From contig OX235275.1 in NCBI GenBank assembly GCA_944472155.2, forward strand, positions 58,049,228 to 58,113,227: a stretch of DNA of 64,000 nucleotides. The letters are read 5' to 3'. This document shows positions 32,591 through 44,400 of the stretch, piece by piece. A model generated the notes under the pieces. The model was given only the letters and a program-made list of their open reading frames with translations. It had not been told where the DNA came from and did no database searches. Origin of the DNA: Trichobilharzia szidati. Its lineage: Eukaryota; Platyhelminthes; Trematoda; Strigeidida; Schistosomatidae. Position numbers and translations under genes: made by a program. Each line of letters opens with the position of its first letter. Position 1 is the stretch's first letter.

Positions 32591-34010
32591 AGACTTAAGA
32601 AAAAGCATAATCGTCGGTGTCAACGTATCACAATATACGAGGTAAGGGATTGATTTGGCTGGGAATAGAACCTCTGACCACATATATGGCTTGTTACCAT
32701 TCTACTACTGTTCTACCGATGAACCACATCGATAAAGTAATCGACTAATCATTTTGTTGTTCAGAAGGTAGACGGATTATAGCGGTCATGATAAACAAAA
32801 AGATTAGTAGTACTTTCTTCAGACACACAGCGAAGGCTGGAATCATTTATCTCACTTCTCTCCAAAGGTTTAATAGAATCATGCATAGAAGGATTTCTCA
32901 AATAGAGGTGAGGGTTCTGAGTTCACGAGTTCTTCCACGGTCGAACTATTACCACATTTCCGTTTTCCCTTTGCTAGTCAGGCTGAATAGTGTCAACTCA
33001 TGCGTTTTACAAATAGACACTTGATATGGTCAATATACTCAGCTACATAGAAGTACTTAAAGTCGTATATACGTGCTGATGTGACCAAATGTCACAGCCT
33101 GCCTTTCGTGTGCTAACGGAATATTTTCTCTCATGAAAATAGTGTTTGTGGGTTGTCAGTGAAGCATGTTTTACAAAGAGATATGCGTCAATCATGATTT
33201 CATGAAATTGTTATAATATATTTCGGTATTGAAAGAAATTTATTCATACATGAATTGTTTTACACTCAGGTTATTCAACGAAATGGATGTTTTTAGCGGT
33301 TTTACTTTCTTCAGCTACACGACCGCATCATTGCTCATAAGCATAGTTGCTAGCTTTAGCCATTACATAATAGAAGTTGATGAGATGAATGAACAAAAAC
33401 TACAGTAAACAAAGAAGTAAACGAAATCTGTGTGATGTTAGCTGATGCATGGCAAATCCTGATTAATAAGTAAAAATAAAATAAAATATAGAAAAATGGA
33501 TTTGTAGCACTGATTAATCATGCCTGGTCAAAATTCCCAATTGTCTTTGTCTTCTTATGGAGTAGCTAAGAAATGTTTTACAAGTGTTTACCCACACACA
33601 TACACAAACACAATTGTAGACTGCACAAACACACATATATTTTCATATACAGTAATCTACGACCACGAACTTTTAGTCGAACGTAATCTCTAAAATTCTG
33701 ATGAAAAGTACACTCTGTTTAAAGTGTTTAACAAAAGCAGACTAATTTTTGAAAGTCTGAGGTCGAATTTTAGTGGCAGTTCATACAATTTTGTTTATTT
33801 TACATGTTGATACCTGTTTCATGACTCATATGATTGGACAAAGGTTTTAAAAACAAGAGATATTCTTTTATTTATAAACCTGTGTTATTTTGATTGGACA
33901 CTAGTAACTAGTGTGATATGTTTAGTCCTATTTTTCGTGCAGACTGAATTCTATAAGTCAGGCTTGCAATTTGGCCACCATTCCAGCTAGCTCGCCATCA
34001 CGGTACACAT
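32591..34010. other. Unassigned spacer
   Basis: No clear element. The segment 32630-32740 may contain a degenerate tRNA-like SINE head, but the boxes are poor. Confidence 0.45.
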
Positions 34011-34013
34011 TGA

Positions 34014-34398
34014 TTTGATGATATTAGATGGTTGGAGGCAATCGGCAGGAAGCCTTGACTAGACCTAGGTGTCGTGCTTGTTGGCACTCACCAGTCAGCA
34101 AAGCGTATCTGCAACCCTAAAGGAACTCATGTCCCTTCTGAGACTCGAACCCGCATCACCCAGTGAGTACTGCAGCCAGAGACGTTACCACTGAGCTATC
34201 CGGGCTCGGGATTGACCTCAGTGTTAATGTCTCTGACTGCAGTACTCACTGGGTGTCGCGGTTTTGAGTCTCAGAAGGGACATGAGTTCCTTCAGGGTTG
34301 CAGATACGCTTTGCTGACTGGTCAGTGCCAACAAGCACGACACCTAGGTCTAGTCAAGGCTTCCTGTCGATTGCCTCCAACCATCTAATATCATCAAA
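34014..34398. repeat. 182-bp fold-back of a tRNA-derived SINE
   Basis: Arms 34014-34195 (minus) and 34217-34398 (plus) are close reverse complements around a 21-nt loop. Reading the left arm and loop on the minus strand gives GCCCGGATAGCTCAGTGG (A box) and GGGTTCGAGTCTC (B box), a good pol III head. The right arm lacks the first part of the head. Confidence 0.9.
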
Positions 34399-34419
34399 CC
34401 TGTGTAATGTTAATTTCGA

Positions 34420-34600
34420 TTAATTTCCGTGAAGAAGGTCGGACCAGATTGCCGAACGAAACGTTGGAATTAATCATTTCAATTTCGCTGAGATTTTACA
34501 AATATAGCTTTAACAAATGTCTACTTCTCACTCGGCGCCGAATTATATTCTGGAATTATTCGGTGAAATGCTGATCACAGTTCCTTTGAAATCTGTCTTT
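34420..34600 (+). mobile_element. PLE terminal segment with a hammerhead-like motif
   Basis: GTGAAGA (34429-34435; CTGANGA with the first base changed), stem GGTCGG (34437-34442) with CCGAAC (34452-34457; five of six pairs), then GAAA (34458-34461) and CGTTGG. Hammerheads of this minimal type are known in the terminal repeats of PLEs. The rest of the segment is AT-rich. Confidence 0.5.
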
Positions 34601-34639
34601 AATTGAGAACTCTAATGAATAAAGTTAGGAAAGTTATGG

Positions 34640-34960
34640 AAAAGATTTAAAACAGAAGAATCAGTACCATGATAGTAGAAGTGATTCAAGAATGTACCGG
34701 TTTCTCCACCTAGATTTTTAGAATTTTAGCAATGCAAAGGAAACGAATGCGTATTGTCTTAGCATTTTGCTCTTAATTTTATAGTTCACTTTGGAAGATG
34801 GGTAGGATTTTGTTGAGACCTAAGTGGCCAATGTCATCGTGGTGTTTAACCGTCACATTCTTTATGGGAACACCGCTATGCTCTTAAAACCAAGTGGAAT
34901 AGTATTCTTGAACTCCTTTGGACATGATAGGCATCGAATTCCTTAATTAACCCTTAAGCT
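34640..34960 (-). pseudogene. Penelope-like element endonuclease C-terminal remnant
   Basis: The reverse strand resembles 16.3-16.5 kb: the shared ACCATGATAGTAGAAGTGAT is followed by the same block order up to a GGTGTTTAACCGTCACA stretch. Degenerate. Confidence 0.5.
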
Positions 34961-34969
34961 CTACTACAA

Positions 34970-35560
34970 TCATATTTCTATCCAGTCTCGTTTTTCACAA
35001 AAAGTAATAGTGACAAAATTTGTGACTTGTCGTAATCATACTTCTTACTAATACTAAGTACATAGAAGTGAATAATGATGTCACTATTACGCAACAAGCT
35101 AAACAATATTATGAGTAAAAATAGTGATCCAAACAAACAAAGATCAACAAGGTACAAAGTAGAGACGAGGTTATCACAATGATGATAAAGATGAATGAAT
35201 AATTTTCTATAAAATACTAAATAATTGAGCAAAGAATATCCTTTTCGATAATTTTCTCTTTTGGCTCTACAATTATATCTACAACTTTATATACACAGAA
35301 TATTTTATAATAGTAGTCAATATCAATATTAGTGTCTTTTAAATAATCTCGATTTGCTAAGTAGGATCACTGGAATTACAGTAAATTAAAGATGCTTAAG
35401 TTACAATGATAAGAAGAAGAATATAATATCAAATAGAATTACCAATAAAATTACGGAAAGCCCTACAAGAAATTGACCATCATCAGAACCTTGATGGCCA
35501 CTGGAGTAAGGACAATGTCTGGACTAGCTTCTTTTGGACGCATAAGTTAGGAAATATCCC
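34970..35560 (-). mobile_element. PLE (family B) terminal fragment
   Basis: The segment AGAATATCCTTTTCGATAAT (about 35229 on) matches 7100 and 51570. The following GGCTCTACAATTATA block is also shared. Confidence 0.55.
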
Positions 35561-35564
35561 CATT

Positions 35565-36900
35565 TAGACATTTAGAAAACAGAAAGATTGAACGAAGAAA
35601 TATTCACTTTTCAATTAGATCCTCATCTCTGGCTCTACTCTAATATATATCCATAGTATTTTTATTACAATACACAACAGTTTACCAAACAAGTGGCACT
35701 GATATGTTTGTTAACAATAATTAAACAGTGTCAAAATGTCAATGGGTTGATAATTAACGAAGAAAATCAATACACACAATTAAAAGGTAGAAATGGATAG
35801 AATAAATTAATTTTACAAGGATAACACGTAATTAAAGATGAAGTGGTCAGAAAAAATGATAAAATAATTTGGACAATTATAATTTTTAAAGGTTTAGGGG
35901 GAGGGGAGCGAAGTAGTCCGGTTTACACACTCATGTAACTATGGCCAAGGCAAGGAAAGTGGCTGAACAAATTTCTTCTGAACACACAAGTTTGGCTTCT
36001 TCAGGTAGATTCCGATTGCTTCAGCTGCTGTATGTAGAAGACGAACTCGTAGAGCAAAATTAAGATCAGTAGGAATGCGATAAATAATTTTTAATGATGT
36101 ATTAACATCAACCTTATGCTCACTGTCTACAAGGTGTGCTAAAATAAAGCTACGAATAGATCTTGTTTGTCCATTGCTTAACCATGTTGATTGACGTTCA
36201 GAAATACGATGATGAACCTGTCTAATTATACGCCCAATGTAGCTGGCTCCGCAGCTGCAGTCAAACTGGTAGATATACATTATTATTATTATTATTTTAT
36301 CCTTCAATTCCTACAGGAACATAGGGCTTCAGCCGTGCATCTCCATTGCGTTCGGTTCTCTGCTAGAGTCTTCACCTGGTTCCATGTCTGCCCACACGTT
36401 TTCATCTCCTCTTCACATGACCTCCTCCAAGTCACCCTTGCACTGACGACCAACTCGCCGCTTCCCTTTCGGGTTCCACTCGAGCATTGGCTTGTCTAGT
36501 GATGTCACTTGATGGTTTCCTCAGAGTATGGCCAACACATAGAGGGGGCAAATTTAGGTGGTTTGTCCTTATTTCTCGAACATAAAACAAGGGTGGTTGT
36601 GAAGAGACAACGTACCTCTGCTGCATAATAAGCTCTTTTGACTGCATTCTTCAAGCGCTGTGTTATTATTTCGCTGATGTTGTCACTGAGGAACTGCAAT
36701 TTTATGAACACTGGTTTTTTTGGAAACTGTAGCAATACTGACTCTCCTTGGTGCTGAATTCATATTCTTCTCAATAAATTCATCAGGATAACCATTTTTC
36801 TAAGTATTTCTTTAATAATCTTAAGCTCTATGAACCAGACACTTTACCAGGTAACGTTTGTATTTCAAAAGGTACAAAACTCAAAAAAGTTAAGATTTGT
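35565..36900 (-). pseudogene. Penelope-like element (family B), split by an RTE insertion
   Basis: The reverse strand of 36307-35939 is open and gives IYQFDCSCGASYIGRIIRQV (GIY-YIG core), HLVDSEHKVDVNTSLKIIY and EAIGIYLKKPNLCVQKKFVQ. Upstream of the insertion (36540-36740), FPKKPVFIKLQFLSDNISEI and RLKNAVKRAYYAAEVRCLFT are read. It is nearly identical to the copy at 40.1-41.6 kb, which lacks the insertion. Confidence 0.8.
36281..36536 (-). mobile_element. 5'-truncated RTE (SR2-like) insertion nested in a PLE
   Basis: The ~256-bp segment starts (left side) with an (ATT)n run, the reverse of a TAA-type tail, then the RTE 3' end inverted (GGAACATAGGGCTTCAGCCG) up to GAGTATGGCCAAC. The uninterrupted PLE at 40.8 kb has none of it. 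ACAT is found on both sides (36277-36280 and 36537-36540) as a possible target duplication. Confidence 0.8.
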
Positions 36901-37265
36901 TGGTATGCGGTAAGTGACTTTGAAATTCTCCTCGTTGACATCAGTCTTGTGTTTTGTATCCACAAGATGAGATAGAATAGCGTTAAGAATAGATTTTGTT
37001 TGTCCTTTACTTAGCCACACAGGATGATGTTCGGTAATCCGACTTGAAACTCGCCCAATTGTATGCCTTATGGAACTGTACAGAGCTCCGGTTTCTCTGT
37101 GTGAATTGCTAAATCTTTAGTAGCTCAGAGGAGACAAAAGCGTAATAGCAATAGCAGGGTGTTCCTCAATCTTTAAATTTCTTCGACGGATGAATTCGCT
37201 GAGATGAAATGACAAGTTTTTTAGTTATCACACTACTTACAGGCCTGCTCCCACTATTCTACAAC
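36890..37265 (-). pseudogene. Two further PLE endonuclease fragments
   Basis: 36890-37080 gives a family B tail (HLVDTKHKTDVNEENFKV on the reverse strand). 37085-37250 resembles the endonuclease remnants at 16.4 and 34.7 kb. Both are truncated. Confidence 0.55.
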
Positions 37266-38250
37266 CAGGTGCGATAGTGTTCTCGATCCTATTTAAACAG
37301 AACACTTGTCGAACGACTAAAAACACCTAGTTTTGTAAGAAAAGCTGAACCGACTTATCTTCACAGAAATGGTCAGATACGAGATCTTAACTTTCTGACT
37401 TCTACACACACCCTTGTCAATGTTGGTTAGGATTGAATAGCTTGTTTATTCGACCTGATGTCCATTGGTGGGTGTCAAGAAGGCTGTCACTGCTTAATCG
37501 TCTACTGGTTTGCAGAAGATTGGAGAAGAAAAACGGTCAGAAGTATTCTTGTATATTAATTATATTAACGTTTATTTACGGACTTAGGCACTGATCAACC
37601 ACTGTAAATCTGTTTCTTTATCGCTTGAAGAATAAATAATCATGTTGCCCGACCGTTTTTTGTTGTTCCACGTTCATTACAGTTCAAAGCGTACTGAGAA
37701 TTAAGCTTAATCTTCAGAAACCAGCAGTAGGTCCAGGATCTCAGCAGTTTGGATATTTCACACCCCTATCTGAATAAGGAACGCTAATTTTAGTCATGCT
37801 TCAAAGAATGAACTTTTCAATTAATGTTACAACTTTTCCCAATAATCATGCCACAGATTATACCAACATTGAAATCATGTTTCAAATTAGGTGCTTCTTT
37901 CTGTTTTATTGGCATGGCTCACGTCTTTCTCTCACACTCTCGAAACAATTTTTAAGGTTCTAATATATCAATTGTCACTTGTTACTCAAAATGAGCTTAG
38001 TGTTTGTTTGTTGAAAATAAAGAATGTGTGTAGGTTTTCACATCATTTATTGATTGTTTGAATCAATTGGTTATTCTCCAACTTGTAACCCCCTCTTATT
38101 CTGTAATGATACGTGATGTAGGAGCTGCTTTTTGCACGTCTGTGTCATATATATACATATATGTATATGAAGATGTTATAGTTTTTCAAAGACAGCGTGT
38201 CGCAAGTGCTGCTTTAAAAGCACAAAAGTCTGTATATATCTAGGCAAAAC
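37266..38250. other. Spacer upstream of gene C
   Basis: AT-rich, with no recognised element. Confidence 0.5.
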
Positions 38251-38270
38251 TGTTTTATGATTTAAAGACA

Positions 38271-38316
38271 TCAGGTGATTCAGGAGAAAAGCACCATTAT
38301 GGCTAGTATATATAAA
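38271..38316 (+). promoter_or_regulatory. Putative promoter of micro-exon gene C
   Basis: The E-box CAGGTG (38272-38277) lies in TCAGGTGATTCA, the reverse complement of gene B's TGAATCACCTGA, 97 bp before the ATG. A TATATATAAA box lies at 38307-38316. Confidence 0.45.
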
Positions 38317-38368
38317 TATATATATTCGTTGTACTGCTTCGTAGTTATTTTTGAAGCACTCTAGAATA

Positions 38369-38435
38369 ATGATTAAATTATGGTTAATTGCACTATTTGT
38401 ATTAGTGCAAGCAAGTCTACCTGTAATGTCAAATG
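38369..38435 (+). CDS. Gene C exon 1 (signal peptide)
   Basis: 67 nt, donor GTAAGC at 38436, phase 1. It shares the K.LW start and the LPVMS end with gene B but is one codon shorter. Confidence 0.88.
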
Positions 38436-41400
38436 GTAAGCAGTACAAAAAAGTCATATAAAAAATTTAAGTGCTTTCTATTTGAATATGTTTCAAAGGA
38501 TTTACCATCATTTTTATACTCTATTGTTTAGTTAGTAGTTCTTGATATATATTCAAGTTCTTTCACTTAATGATACCTTACTGTTTAGTAAAGTGATGTA
38601 GTTGAACCGTGGTGCATTTCATTATGCACGTCAGTCCCTTGAGTGGAATCCCCATTCAGTGGGTCGTTGGAGGGAGGGTGAAATGGGGCAGATCGCGTGG
38701 CCGCAACTGGCGACCCAGCTGAAGAGGTCAACAAAAAATAGAAGCAAGTGGAGATGTGTTGTTGAAGCCCTATGTTCCACTGGGAGCCCAAGGGATAATA
38801 ATTAAATAAATAAATAAAATAAAATAATTCAGGGAATCCAGATGAAGAATCCTATCGCAATTTGATGTATTCATTAAATCCTGCTATATTAACACATTTT
38901 GTTCACTCGTTTTAAATTTTCTCTTGACACTTGCACGACCCTGATTGTCTTTCTGCTTGTTTTCGTTTATTTTCGCTGTATTTTAATCTAGACGAATGTA
39001 CAGGCGAAAACTGCAACAAAAGTCGGTATGTCAAGACTTCTCCATTTTCTTAACTTTATTGATTGTATTTTCTATAGTTTGGTTTGTAAGGGTTAGTTAT
39101 GTTTTTTTTACGAAATGATCACAGACTGATATGAATTAGAGAACCATTGAAAACCAGGGAGGACCTTCCGGTTACAAGGCAAGCTGGCTGGTATACAATT
39201 CAGCCACTGGGACCCGATTCAATGACCACCGCATGAATTCTAACTTCTACCAATTCCTGATATAGCGCTACCCCAACCACTGTCGTTGGTGGGACATCCA
39301 TCCACACACGTGACATCTAATTGGACCTCACTGGTCACGACTTCTCACTAGAACTCCAGGAAACTCCATCCTGTAGCAAGTCACTAGCGAGCATCAGATT
39401 AATTTTTCTATAGTTTGGTTTGTGAGGGTTAGTTATGTTTTATGAGTTGATTGTAGCTGTTTTAATTTTCTTTAACTACAAGAAATTAAACTATGCTTTG
39501 ATTAAACTTTGTGTTAAGCACTTTTGTTGTGATACATTGTTTACCAGGCGTGAAAAGCGTGATGTAATTCTGATGTCAGGGAGGAGATTAATGGCTTTTT
39601 TCAGTGGATACATTTTCCTCTTAAGCTGTGGAATGGCATTTATATACAATCTCATTTTGGAATAATAATAGAAAAGATTTGACACTTGGGTGGATGATTT
39701 CAACTCAGTTGTGTTCTCTGAGGAGCTGCTTCTATTTAATTGCGAAGCTTTTCTTGTCTTTCTGAACACCACTTCAGCGGAAGCTTCAGTATGAAATGAA
39801 CTCAAATGAATTCTCCAAGAATGATATTTTTGTTCCTCCTGAAATCCGCCGCCGTGTCTATTTGTTAATTTGCGTCTCTGTTGGTCATATTTTTATTAAA
39901 TTGGAATTTGAACTTTCCTGTCATGTGATTTATTTTTTGATAGTTGGTATATTTGGTCTACAATGATGTGTGTTTTTAATTGCTGCCTGATTCACCTGAG
40001 TACCAGACTTCTAGAAATCCCGTGGCATTACTTCCGATGTTTCCTCTGTTCAAAATTTCTACATTCTTCCAAACAAACTGGTGTCCATAATTCAATATGG
40101 AAAAATCCTCATTTAGACATTTAGAAAACAGAAAGATGGAGCGAAGAAATATTCACTTTTCAATTATGTGTAGCATTTTTATTACAATACACAACAGTTT
40201 ACCAATCAAGTGGCACTGATATGTTTGTTAACAATAATTAAACAGTGTCAAAATGTCAATGGGTTGATAATAAACGAAGAAAATCAATACACATTTAAAA
40301 GGAAGAAATGGTTTGAATTAATTAATTTTACAAGGATAACACGTAATTGAAGATGAAGTGGTCAGAAAAAATAAAATAATTTGGACAATTATAATATTTG
40401 TAATTTTAAAGGTTTCAGGGGAAGGGACGAAGTAGTCCGGTTTATACAGTCATGTAACTATGGCCAAGGCAAGGAAAGTGGCTGTACAAATTTCTTCTGA
40501 ACACACAGGTTTGGTTTCTTCTTCAGGTGGATTCCGATTGCTTCAGCTGCTGTATGTAGAAGACGAACTCGTAGAGCAAAATTGAGATTAGTAGGAATGC
40601 AATAAATAATTTTAAATGCTGTATTAACATCAACCTAATGCTCACTGTCTACAAGGTGTGCTAAAATAAAACTACGAATAGATCTTGTTTGTCCATTGCT
40701 TAACAATGTTGAATGATGTTCGGAAATACGATGATGAACCTGTCTAATTGTACGCCCAATGTAGCTGGCTCCGCAGCTGCAGTCAAACTGGTAGATACAC
40801 ATTGAAGAGGCAAATTTAGGTAGTTTATCCTTATTTCTCGAACACAAAACAGGGGTAGTTGTGAAGAGACAACGTACCTCTGCTGCATAATAAGCTGTTT
40901 TGACTGTATTCTTCAGGCGCTGTGTTATTATTTCGCTGATGTTTTCACTGAGGAACTGCAGTTTTATGAACATTGATTTTTCGGAACTGTTGCTATACTG
41001 GCTCTCCTTGGTGCTGAATTCATATTTTTCTCAATAAATTTATCTGGATAACCATTTTTCTAAGTAATTCTCTAATAATCTTAAGCTCCTCATTGAGGCA
41101 GTCGTCTGAGCAGATTAACCTAGCTCTATGAACCAGACACTTTACTAGGTTACGTTTATATTTCAAAGGTACAAAACTCAAAAAATGGGCATACGGACCT
41201 GTTGTTGTAGGTTTCTCTTTACACACTCCTTCTTAGTGTGCCATCATCTTTCCTTGCCATGAAGACGTCTAGGAATAGGATACGGTCATTACTTTCTTTC
41301 TCCATGGTAAAGTTTATTGCTGAATGTGCATCATTAAACTTGTAAAGGATGTTCATTTCTACCTTTTAAATGTGTATTGATTTTCTTCGTTAATTATCAC

Positions 41401-44400
41401 CCATAGCATTGACATGTTGACACTGACTAATTATTGCTAACAAACATATCAGTGACACTTGATTGGTAAACTATTGTGTATTGTAATAAAAAAGCTATAC
41501 AGAATATATTAGAGTAGAGCCAGTAGAGATGAGGATCTAATTGAAAAGTAAATATTTCTTCGCTCAATCTTTCTGTTTTCTAAGTGTCCATAATTGTCAA
41601 AACGTATCGATATGAAGCAGTACATATCATGTCTTTCCATAGCTAATGCACGTTCTAAGATTTCGATTCGATTTTGTCTTCTTCTGCTGTCAGATTCGTT
41701 GGTCTGCACAAAATTGTGAAGTGATTGGCTTGTATGCTGTGTCCATTTCAAATGGCTAGCCGTTATTTCAGAGATATTCTTTATATATCTGATAGGATGA
41801 AGTTTCTTGTTGTGTTTAAAGGTGGTTTACTGTCAGTATTTCGATTTGAGTTCAACCATCTTTTTTAATGAAACCGTGTGGGAATTCACTCTTCTCGAAA
41901 ACGATTTGTAGATATTTCTGTTCTTTTTCCTTCAACAGTGGAGTGCTGCAGTATGATTGATTCCTTTTGAACAATGTCTGCACACAGTTTCTTCTATGAG
42001 TCGATGGATTAGTGTTGTTACAGTTGAGTATTTGATCTATGAGGGTGTGTGTGTGTAGATTTTCTGCATTCTTGTGTTTCCGAATTTCCTGTGTTTGTCC
42101 TGTCGATTACGATATTTAAGAAAGGGGTTTTCTGGATATATATAATGTCTTCAAATATTCCAAATCATTTCTTTTAATTATTACAAATGTATCATCAAAA
42201 TAATGTACGTAGGTTATGGTTTAATTAAGGTTAGGGCTAATAATTCTAATCCTGAGCTATTAATCCTGATATGAGTGATCCTATTTGTGTTCCTTTCATC
42301 TTTTCATATATCTAACAATTGAACCGAGTTCCATTCTAGTTGAACATTACGTTTTTGTGCGTTCATCTCTGTAGAACAGTTGTTCCATAGTTTCTTTTTC
42401 TGCAAAGGCATCGAAAGCCTCACAGTTAAATCAGCCAGCTCAGAGAACAAAACCAAATCAAAGTTCGCTCTCTTTTTCACGTAAGAGGATAATAAGAGAA
42501 GTGGTGAACTGCGATAAACATACTTGTTGGTATTAATCAATACATATAAAGGGGAGTCGAATGATGTTGTTACAGTTACCTAGTAGGATCACAAAGGGAA
42601 CTCTGAATTCATTTTCTATTTCAAGAGTGAATTTAATTGTCGGATGACCGTTATTATATACCTCTACCAAACGATAGACATGTCGTCCACTTACCTAGGA
42701 TGCAGTTTAAAATTATCAGTAGTCCAAAACTGTCTCTTATAGTCAATGCAAGGAGTAGTGTTCTCCAGTCATCCACTGGTCTGCAGAAGCCCAAAGAACA
42801 AAATCTCGAAACTTACCACTTCTGTGTAAATGTATCGATTCAACTAGTTTTGTGGATCCACGTATCATGTCTAAAGAGAGTTCAAGAACACTTTTCTGCA
42901 TGGTTGAAGAAAGGTAACACTAGCTCTAACAGAAGCCAGACAACTGAACATCTCTATCGACAAACTCACCGTTCGAAGGAATCTTCAAACTGAAGAACAA
43001 CCTGCCAGAAATAATATGCTCTCATCTCCATTGGTATGCTGAAGGTTTGGCCATTCAGACAAAGAAACCGCAGCTTTCCACACACAAAACATAAATTATC
43101 CATGGTGATGACTTCATTTTTCTTTTCTAGCGACGCGTTTTTCTAAATGAACAACAAAAGTTAATTAGGCAGGATTTATTGGATTCATCATCATCATCAA
43201 GGACGCACTGGATACAGAACTCCGACCAGAACAAGCTGGATTCAGGAAAGGCAAATCATGTTCTGACCAAATTGCAGCTCTACGCATCATCATCGAACAA
43301 AGCATGGAATGGCAATCAAACCTCTACCTCAACTTTATAGACTTTGAGAAGGCCTTCGACAGTGCAGCGTTGACCGCGAAGTAATTTGGAAACTACTCAA
43401 GTACTACGGCGTACCCGAAATATTCATCAACCTTATTCAACAGCTGTACGACAATGGCACATGTCAAGTGATCCACAACGGAAAACTCAGCGAGGTGTTT
43501 GGAGTTAACACAGGAGTCAGACAAGGGTGCTTATCATCACCAATGATATTCCTAATTGTGGTGGACTGGATTATGCGTCAGAAAGTGGGAAACGAGAAGA
43601 CAGGGGTATCCTGCACCACCGACTTGAAGAACCTAGAAGACCTGGATTTCGCAGATGATTTATGTTTGATGTCACACAAAATGGAAGACTTAAAAGCGAA
43701 AACCGACAAACTGGTCGAAGAAGCAGCCAGAGAAGACAGGACTGCAGGTGAACATACAGAAGACGGAGGTTATGAAAATAACCAACCAACAACAACAACA
43801 GCAGCAACATCCAACGCCAATCACCATCAACGGGAGGGATTGGAAAGAGGTTACTTCATTCACTTATCTAGGGAGCAATGTCTCAATTACATGAGGAACG
43901 GACGAGTATGTCAAATCGAGAATCAGGAAGGCGAGAAACACATTCATCAACCTGAAACCAATCTGTAAATCTCCGTCACTCAGCATCAACAACAAAATTC
44001 GGATTTTCAATACAAACGTCAAGTCAGTCAGTTCTTCTAAACGGATCAGAAACTTGGCGGGTCACCAAGAATATTTCCAACAGCCTGTTGCAGACCTTTA
44101 TCAACAACTGTCTTCGTTCTATACTGAAGATCAGATGGCCGGCCGGAAAGAATCACCAACAAGAAACTATGGGAACAAACAAATCAGGAACCAATCGCCA
44201 AACAAATATGCAGGAGAAAGTGGAGATGGATTGGACACTCGGTGAGGAGGCCGCTGGGTGACATCGCGCGTCAGTCAGGCCAGTGCTCGAGTGGAACCTG
44301 AAAGGGAAGCAGCGAGTGGGACGTCAGTGCAAGGGTGACATGGAGGAGATCGTGTGAAGAGGAATTGAAACAGTATGGACTAACCTGGATGCAGGTGAAA

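Noticed and set aside
34549..34600. GGAATTATTCGGTG, identical to the start of the gene B and C terminal exons, and open as ELFGEM...
   Set aside because: It is not preceded by an AG acceptor but by TATTCTG, no micro-exons were found upstream between 23.3 and 34.5 kb, and it lies in PLE-like terminal sequence. It could be a chance match or a relic of a fourth gene.
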